From: JBBQSU01 sp038234815
GTDB taxonomy: Bacteria > Planctomycetota > Phycisphaerae > Tepidisphaerales > Tepidisphaeraceae
Direction of reading: 5' to 3'
Length of the DNA stretch: 18,496 nucleotides
Assembly (NCBI GenBank): GCA_038234815.1
Contig: JBBQSU010000072.1
Span: 1-18,496, forward strand
The notes under the pieces are model-generated. The model was not told the DNA's origin and ran no database searches. It worked only from the letters and a program-made list of their open reading frames with translations. The position numbers were made by a program, and so were the translations under genes. Positions 15,559 through 18,496 of the stretch are shown here, one piece after another. Position 1 is the first letter of the stretch. Each line of letters opens with the position of its first letter.

Positions 15559-15693
15559 TTCCCTGAATGCCATCAACCACGAAGAACACGAAATACAAGA
15601 AAGCAGGCGAACGCGAAGAACTTCTCCCTTCGTGTCCTTCGTGCCCTTCGTGGTTAATAAGCACGAAAACGCGAAAGCCTGCATCTGTCATTC
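15559..15693. repeat. Dispersed 135-bp hairpin repeat, copy A (complete)
   Basis: The unit begins TTCCCTGAATGCCATC and contains the inverted words AACCACGAAG (15575-15584) and CTTCGTGGTT (15646-15655). Extended to 18 bases the arms differ at two positions, so each unit can fold into a large hairpin. It ends GCACGAAAACGCGAAAGCCTGCATC plus a short spacer, here written with its first 20 bases being GCACGAAAACGCGAAAGCCT. It is non-coding in my view; apparent proteins such as 'NHEEHEEHE' are translations of the repeat. Further copies lie at 15694 and 17681-18143. Confidence 0.8.
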
Positions 15694-15750
15694 TTCCCTG
15701 AATGCCATCAACCACGAAGCACACGAAGAACACGAAACCAGCCGACAACG
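15694..15750. repeat. Dispersed hairpin repeat, copy B (5' half only)
   Basis: This copy starts exactly 135 bases after copy A and follows it through CACGAAACCAGCCGA. It then diverges into unrelated sequence, so the right arm of the hairpin is missing. The truncation point lies about 75 bases before the tail-like remnant at 15827. Confidence 0.7.
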
Positions 15751-15826
15751 CTGGTTCTTCGTCAGCTTCGGCTATTCATCCGATGCGACGCAAGAGTCCA
15801 ATGCGTTCCACAAGAGAACGGGTAGA

Positions 15827-15895
15827 ATCATCAAGCTGTTGACGGTTCAGGAGATTCTGGATGAGGAGTTCGTGCAAAAGATGTACACTGGGTAG
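15827..15895 (+). pseudogene. Remnant of a gene 3' end ('IIKLLTVQEILDEEFVQKM'), left copy of a direct repeat
   Basis: An open frame ends IIKLLTVQEILDEEFVQKMYTG and stop, with no plausible gene start upstream because the frame runs back through the repeats. The segment 15827-15885 is 50/59 identical to 16412-16470. The peptide resembles, from memory, the C-terminal tails of some restriction-modification methylases ('..KLLTV-x-E-L-L-D'). That likeness is weak; what is certain is the duplication. Confidence 0.45.
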
Positions 15896-15925
15896 GCCCG
15901 TCCAACAGAACTGCAACGGTGAGTC

Positions 15926-16183
15926 ATGACAGATTTGCGCGACGCCATCATCACCGAACATGCGCGACTGCAACTATCCAAGCGGCAGATTTCCGAGGCG
16001 GACGTGCGTCTGGTCCTGACATCACCGCAGCAGGTCATTCCGGTGAGGGTGGGGCGAGTTGTCGCACAATCAGTGCTCGGCCAGTGTATGCTTCGCGTCT
16101 TCGTGGATGTGGATCGCGCGCCGCCGAAAGTGGTCACCGCCTATCGGACGAGTAAAATCAGCAAGTACAGGAGTCAGCCATGA
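15926..16183 (+). CDS. DUF4258 domain protein, candidate toxin of a small two-gene module
   Basis: An 85-residue protein with the DUF4258 signature: 'HARLQLSKRQISEADVRLVL' near the N-terminus, a hydrophobic strand pair (VAQSVLGQ, LRVFVDV) and the closing 'VVTAYRTSKISKYR'. The fold is thought to be related to RelE/BrnT-like RNases, which makes a toxin role plausible but unproven. The stop TGA shares bases with the ATG of the DUF2283 gene (ATGA overlap), so the two are translationally coupled. Such pairs recur in genomes and are often predicted as toxin-antitoxin or host-regulation modules. No strong ribosome-binding site precedes 15926. Confidence 0.85.
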   Translation: MTDLRDAIITEHARLQLSKRQISEADVRLVLTSPQQVIPVRVGRVVAQSVLGQCMLRVFVDVDRAPPKVVTAYRTSKISKYRSQP

Positions 16184-16377
16184 AAGCAATATACGACGCC
16201 GCCACCGACACGTTGACGCTGGAACTGCGGCAAGCGCCGGTCGCCGAGAGTGATGAGAACAAACCGGGAGTGATCCTCGATTACGACGCGGCGGGAAATC
16301 TGGTCGGCATCGAAATCCTCGACGCCTCGCGACGCGTAACCGAAGCGCGCAGCATGCAGTTCCAGGTGGCGGGCTGA
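16180..16377 (+). CDS. DUF2283 domain protein, partner of the DUF4258 gene
   Basis: A 65-residue protein. 'MKAIYDAATDTLTLEL', then 'VAESDENKPGVILDYDAAG' and 'LVGIEILDASRR' form the three conserved blocks of DUF2283. AGGAG at 16168-16172, seven bases before the ATG and inside the upstream gene, gives it a strong ribosome-binding site, stronger than that of the DUF4258 gene. This is what one expects if the second protein must be made in excess as an antitoxin. No function is proven for the family; the antitoxin role is inference from pairing and coupling. Confidence 0.88.
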   Translation: MKAIYDAATDTLTLELRQAPVAESDENKPGVILDYDAAGNLVGIEILDASRRVTEARSMQFQVAG

Positions 16378-16411
16378 TGAATGCCGGCGATTCCGTAGGC
16401 GCACGAGGCGG

Positions 16412-16471
16412 ATTATCAAGCTTTGGACGGTTCAGGAGATTTTGGACGAGGAGCACGTGCAGAAGCTGTAG
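16412..16471 (+). pseudogene. Second gene-tail remnant ('IIKLWTVQEILDEEHVQKL'), right copy of the direct repeat
   Basis: This copies 15827-15885 with nine mismatches in 59 bases. It encodes IIKLWTVQEILDEEHVQKL and then a stop. It begins 34 bases after the DUF2283 stop codon, so the DUF4258-DUF2283 pair sits exactly between the two copies. Several of the differences are at third codon positions, as expected if both descend from coding sequence. Confidence 0.45.
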
Positions 16472-16479
16472 AGCGGGGA

Positions 16480-16485
16480 TAGAAT
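16480..16485 (+). promoter_or_regulatory. -10-like element before the histidine kinase, leaderless type
   Basis: TAGAAT ends nine bases before the ATG at 16495. There is no Shine-Dalgarno sequence and no clear -35. It immediately follows the second tail remnant. Confidence 0.35.
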
Positions 16486-16494
16486 GCGCGCGCT

Positions 16495-17676
16495 ATGCGA
16501 CTCGCTCAATTCATTGAAACGCAGATGGAATCCATTCTCGTCAAGTGGGAGGCGTTCGCGCGGACGATCCTTCCAGCGGCGCCGATGGATTCACTGGCCC
16601 TGCGCGACCATGCCGCGGACATCCTCCTCGCCACCGCCCGGGACATTGAATCGGTCCACACGGAGGCGGAGCGATTAGACAAATCCCTCGGCTACCGCAA
16701 CGGCAGCGCGGAAAACAATCGACTCAACCAGGCATCTGAATCGCACGCGATCAACCGATTGGGTTCGGGGTTCAACCTGATGCAACTGGTCTCCGAATAC
16801 CGCGCCCTGCGCGTCAGCGTCTTGACCCTCTGGCGCGCCAGCTTGCCCCAAGCCGACGTCAACGACGTGGACGATGTGAACCTGTTCCACGATTCGATCG
16901 ACCAATCGCTGGCCAAGGCCGTCAGCAGCTACACGGATCGGGTTGAAGAATCCCGCGATATGTTCCTGGCGATCCTCAGCCACGATCTCCGCAATCCGCT
17001 GAATTCCATCGGCATGTCGGCGCAACTGATCCCAGGGGCACGCAACGACAACCTTGAAAGAACCGAGCTCGCCGGACAAGTCTCCGCCGGCGTAGCGGTC
17101 ATGACTCGGATGATCAGCGATCTTCTGGATTACACCCGCACCCGGCTGGGCGCGGGCATGCCCGTCGACCGCGCCCCGATGGATCTGGGCAAGCTCTGCC
17201 GGGAGGTGGTCGCCGAGTTTCAATCTGGCAACCCTGACGTAACGATCACGCTCGCATCCACCGGCGATCTCACCGGCGAGTGGGATAGGGCGCGCCTGCG
17301 TCAGGTGATCTCCAATCTGCTCGGCAATGCGATTCAGCACGGCAATCGAAGCGCGCCCAATGCATTAATGCTCAAGGGCGAAGATCATCAAGTCGTGTTC
17401 ACGATCCACAACCACGGAACACCAATTCCGCCCGGCGAGCTAGCGAAGGTTTTCGATCCCCTGGCCCGCGGGGCAGGTAGCCAAAAGCCGAAGATCAACC
17501 GTCCGGGAAGCATTGGCCTCGGTCTCTACATCGCCCGCGAGCTGGTCCACGCGCACGGCGGGACGATCGGCGTCACCTCGTCCGCCGAAGCGGGCACGGT
17601 TTTCACGTTCCACATCCCGCGTCACTGTCCGGTCATCCCAAAAAGTCGCCCAGGTGCTTCCCTCTCCCCGAACTGA
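16495..17676 (+). CDS. Soluble orphan sensor histidine kinase with RsbRD-type N-terminal domain
   Basis: A 393-residue cytosolic kinase that autophosphorylates on His163 ('AILSHDLRNPLNSI', H-box). The N-terminal region (about 1-150) matches the RsbRD N-terminal type: 'IETQMESILVKWEAFARTILP' (split at Trp18), 'LRDHAADILLATARDI', and 'GFNLMQLVSEYRALRVSVL' just before the kinase core. The ATPase part has the N-box with Asn274 and Asn278 ('SNLLGNAIQHG'), a G1-like 'IHNHGTPIP' in which Asn replaces the usual Asp (a known variant of this subfamily), and the G2 box 'GSIGLGLYIA' (338-347). There is no transmembrane segment and no adjacent response regulator. Similar kinases are frequent in Proteobacteria, so horizontal acquisition is possible. 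The gene lies between two blocks of dispersed repeats. Confidence 0.92.
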   Translation: MRLAQFIETQMESILVKWEAFARTILPAAPMDSLALRDHAADILLATARDIESVHTEAERLDKSLGYRNGSAENNRLNQASESHAINRLGSGFNLMQLVSEYRALRVSVLTLWRASLPQADVNDVDDVNLFHDSIDQSLAKAVSSYTDRVEESRDMFLAILSHDLRNPLNSIGMSAQLIPGARNDNLERTELAGQVSAGVAVMTRMISDLLDYTRTRLGAGMPVDRAPMDLGKLCREVVAEFQSGNPDVTITLASTGDLTGEWDRARLRQVISNLLGNAIQHGNRSAPNALMLKGEDHQVVFTIHNHGTPIPPGELAKVFDPLARGAGSQKPKINRPGSIGLGLYIARELVHAHGGTIGVTSSAEAGTVFTFHIPRHCPVIPKSRPGASLSPN

Positions 17677-17680
17677 ATCT

Positions 17681-17762
17681 GCCGGGAACTCCTCCCTTCG
17701 TGTCATTCGTGCCCTTCGTGGTTAATCAGCGCGGAAATGCCAAGAGCCTGCATCTGTCATTC
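17681..17762. repeat. Dispersed hairpin repeat, 3' half copy C
   Basis: Begins GCCGGGAACTCCTCCCTTCG, right after the kinase stop codon, and contains the right arm CTTCGTGGTTAATCAGCGCG with the trailing GCCTGCATCTGTCATTC. The left arm is absent, the mirror image of the truncation of copy B. Confidence 0.7.
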
Positions 17763-18143
17763 TTCCCTGAATGCCATCAACCACGAAGAACACGAAGAAC
17801 ACGAAACCAGCCGAACGCCGAGAACTCCTCCCTTCGTGTCATTCGTGCCCTTCGTGGTTAATAAGCACGAAAACGCGAAAGCCTGCATCCGTCAATTGTC
17901 TCTGAATGCCAGCAACCACGAAGAACACGAAGAACACGAAAACAGCCGAACGCTGGGAACTTCTCCCTTCGTGCCCTTCGTGGTTAATAAGCACGAAGAC
18001 GCGAAAGCTGGCATCCGTCAATCGTCCGCCGTCATTCGTCCCTGAATGCCATCAACCACGAAGAACACGAAATACACGAAAACAGGTGAACGCGGGGAAC
18101 TTCGCCCTTCGTGGTTAATCAGCGCGAAAACGCGAAGGCACGA
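17763..18143. repeat. Dispersed hairpin repeat, copies D, E and F in tandem
   Basis: Units start at 17763, 17898 and 18038 (spacings 135 and 140), each opening with (T/G)TC(C/T)CTGAATGCC and carrying the paired CACGAAGAACACGAA and CTTCGTGGTT arms. Copy F is shortened between the arms and its tail degenerates into CGAAGGCACGAAGGCGCG. Copies D and A are the most alike. No open frame here is credible as a gene. Confidence 0.8.
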
Positions 18144-18195
18144 AGGCGCGCCGGGAGTCTGCTCGCTGTCTGTTTGACCACGGACTACTGACCAA

Positions 18196-18228
18196 CACCA
18201 AGACACGGAGGCGCGGAGGCACGGAGGA
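18196..18228. repeat. 'Acacggagg-cgcggagg' short repeat, a diverged relative of the CACGAAG family
   Basis: ACACCAAGACACGGAGGCGC followed by GGAGGCACGGAGG repeats an eight- to nine-base CACGGAGG-like word, echoing CACGAAGAA of the long repeats. It lies between the last long unit and the 21-bp array. Confidence 0.45.
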
Positions 18229-18239
18229 AGAGATGCGAT

Positions 18240-18262
18240 GGTGGGCGGAGTACCGCGCCACC
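18240..18262. repeat. Short hairpin
   Basis: GGTGG-GCGG (18240-18248) pairs with CCGC-g-CCACC (18253-18262) with one bulged base and a four-base loop AGTA. It has the look of a small REP-type palindrome. Confidence 0.4.
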
Positions 18263-18295
18263 CTACGCACGCCCGCTGGCGCCACTTCGATCCTG

Positions 18296-18484
18296 ATGCG
18301 CGCCACGTAAACTCGAGTGCGCGCCACGTCAACTCGAGTGCGCGCCGCGCAAACTCGAGTGCGCGTCACGTAAAGTCGAGTGCGCGTCACGTAAACTCGA
18401 GTGCGCGCCACGTAAACCTGAGTGCGCGCCGCGTAAAGTCGAGTGCGCGCCACGTAAAGTCGAGTGCGCGGCATCCAAATCTGA
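18296..18484. repeat. 21-bp tandem repeat array, eight full units plus one degenerate unit
   Basis: The unit is GTGCGCGCCACGTAAACTCG plus A. Unit starts are at 18296, 18317, 18338, 18359, 18380, 18401, 18422, 18443 and 18464 (last degenerate). Variation is confined to a few positions (C/T at 8, A/G at 10, T/C at 13, A/C at 14, C/G at 17). The period is a multiple of three, so one minus-strand frame is open as a seven-residue repeat (R-T-R-V/L-Y-V-A). The junction ACTCGAGT is palindromic in most units. The array continues almost to the window end. Confidence 0.85.
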
Positions 18485-18496
18485 AAAATAATGGCA

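Noticed and set aside
15500..15895. A 131-residue plus-strand frame across the repeat copies A and B
   Set aside because: Its sequence (INHEEHEIQ..., FVSFVPFVV...) is the translation of the dispersed repeat; only the last roughly 22 residues look like former coding sequence.
17737..18045. A 102-residue plus-strand frame with repeated NHEEHEEHE segments
   Set aside because: It is entirely made of tandem repeat units whose spacing happens to keep the frame open; there is no ribosome-binding site and the copies have no coding-type substitution pattern.
15559..18143. A CRISPR array
   Set aside because: The repeat unit is about 135 bp, with no short direct repeats separated by unique spacers of constant length, and there are no cas genes.
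18115..18474. A 119-residue minus-strand protein with heptad repeats
   Set aside because: It starts inside the last degenerate unit of the 21-bp array and ends in antisense of the hairpin repeats; kept only as a question under the array finding.

Overview
The window is one stretch of a moderately GC-rich bacterial chromosome. The gene set best fits the Planctomycetota (perhaps Phycisphaerae). The evidence is a small protein of the 'PFxPLRFHL..GKTVDV' type that I associate with that phylum, several taxon-restricted exported or lipid-anchored proteins, arrays of 'aaccacgaagaacacgaag' repeats, and mixed translation signals (Shine-Dalgarno starts beside apparently leaderless ones). This assignment is inference; there is no rRNA or other marker gene here.

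Left part (1-4.1 kb): the 3' end of a cell-division transpeptidase (FtsI/PBP family), a putative lipoprotein, a strong inverted repeat, then two small membrane proteins (DUF4282 and TM2 domain), each with its own ribosome-binding site. About 615 bases follow with no confident gene but with suspicious coding remnants.

Core metabolic part (4.1-13.8 kb): on the plus strand an M24 Xaa-Pro peptidase is followed by accB and accC (biotin carboxyl carrier protein and biotin carboxylase, the first half-reaction of acetyl-CoA carboxylase). accC converges on a minus-strand hisC-hisB-carA set (histidine biosynthesis plus the glutaminase subunit of carbamoyl-phosphate synthetase), with a recognisable promoter just before hisC. 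A long exported protein of unknown role lies upstream on the minus strand with its own promoter and a hairpin terminator. Divergent from it are a small planctomycete-type hypothetical gene and an agmatine deiminase gene (aguA, polyamine synthesis).

Accessory part (13.8-18.5 kb): an unrecognised 180-residue protein, an orphan HicB-like antitoxin, a HicB-HicA toxin-antitoxin pair, a DUF4258-DUF2283 pair with overlapping start and stop codons, and a soluble orphan histidine kinase with an RsbRD-type N-terminus. Roughly 135-bp hairpin-forming repeats lie on both sides of the DUF4258/DUF2283/kinase block. An 85%-identical 59-bp direct repeat brackets the DUF4258/DUF2283 pair. The window ends in a 21-bp tandem repeat. 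This part looks like a small-module and repeat accumulation zone. I see no transposase, integrase, tRNA, rRNA or CRISPR array.
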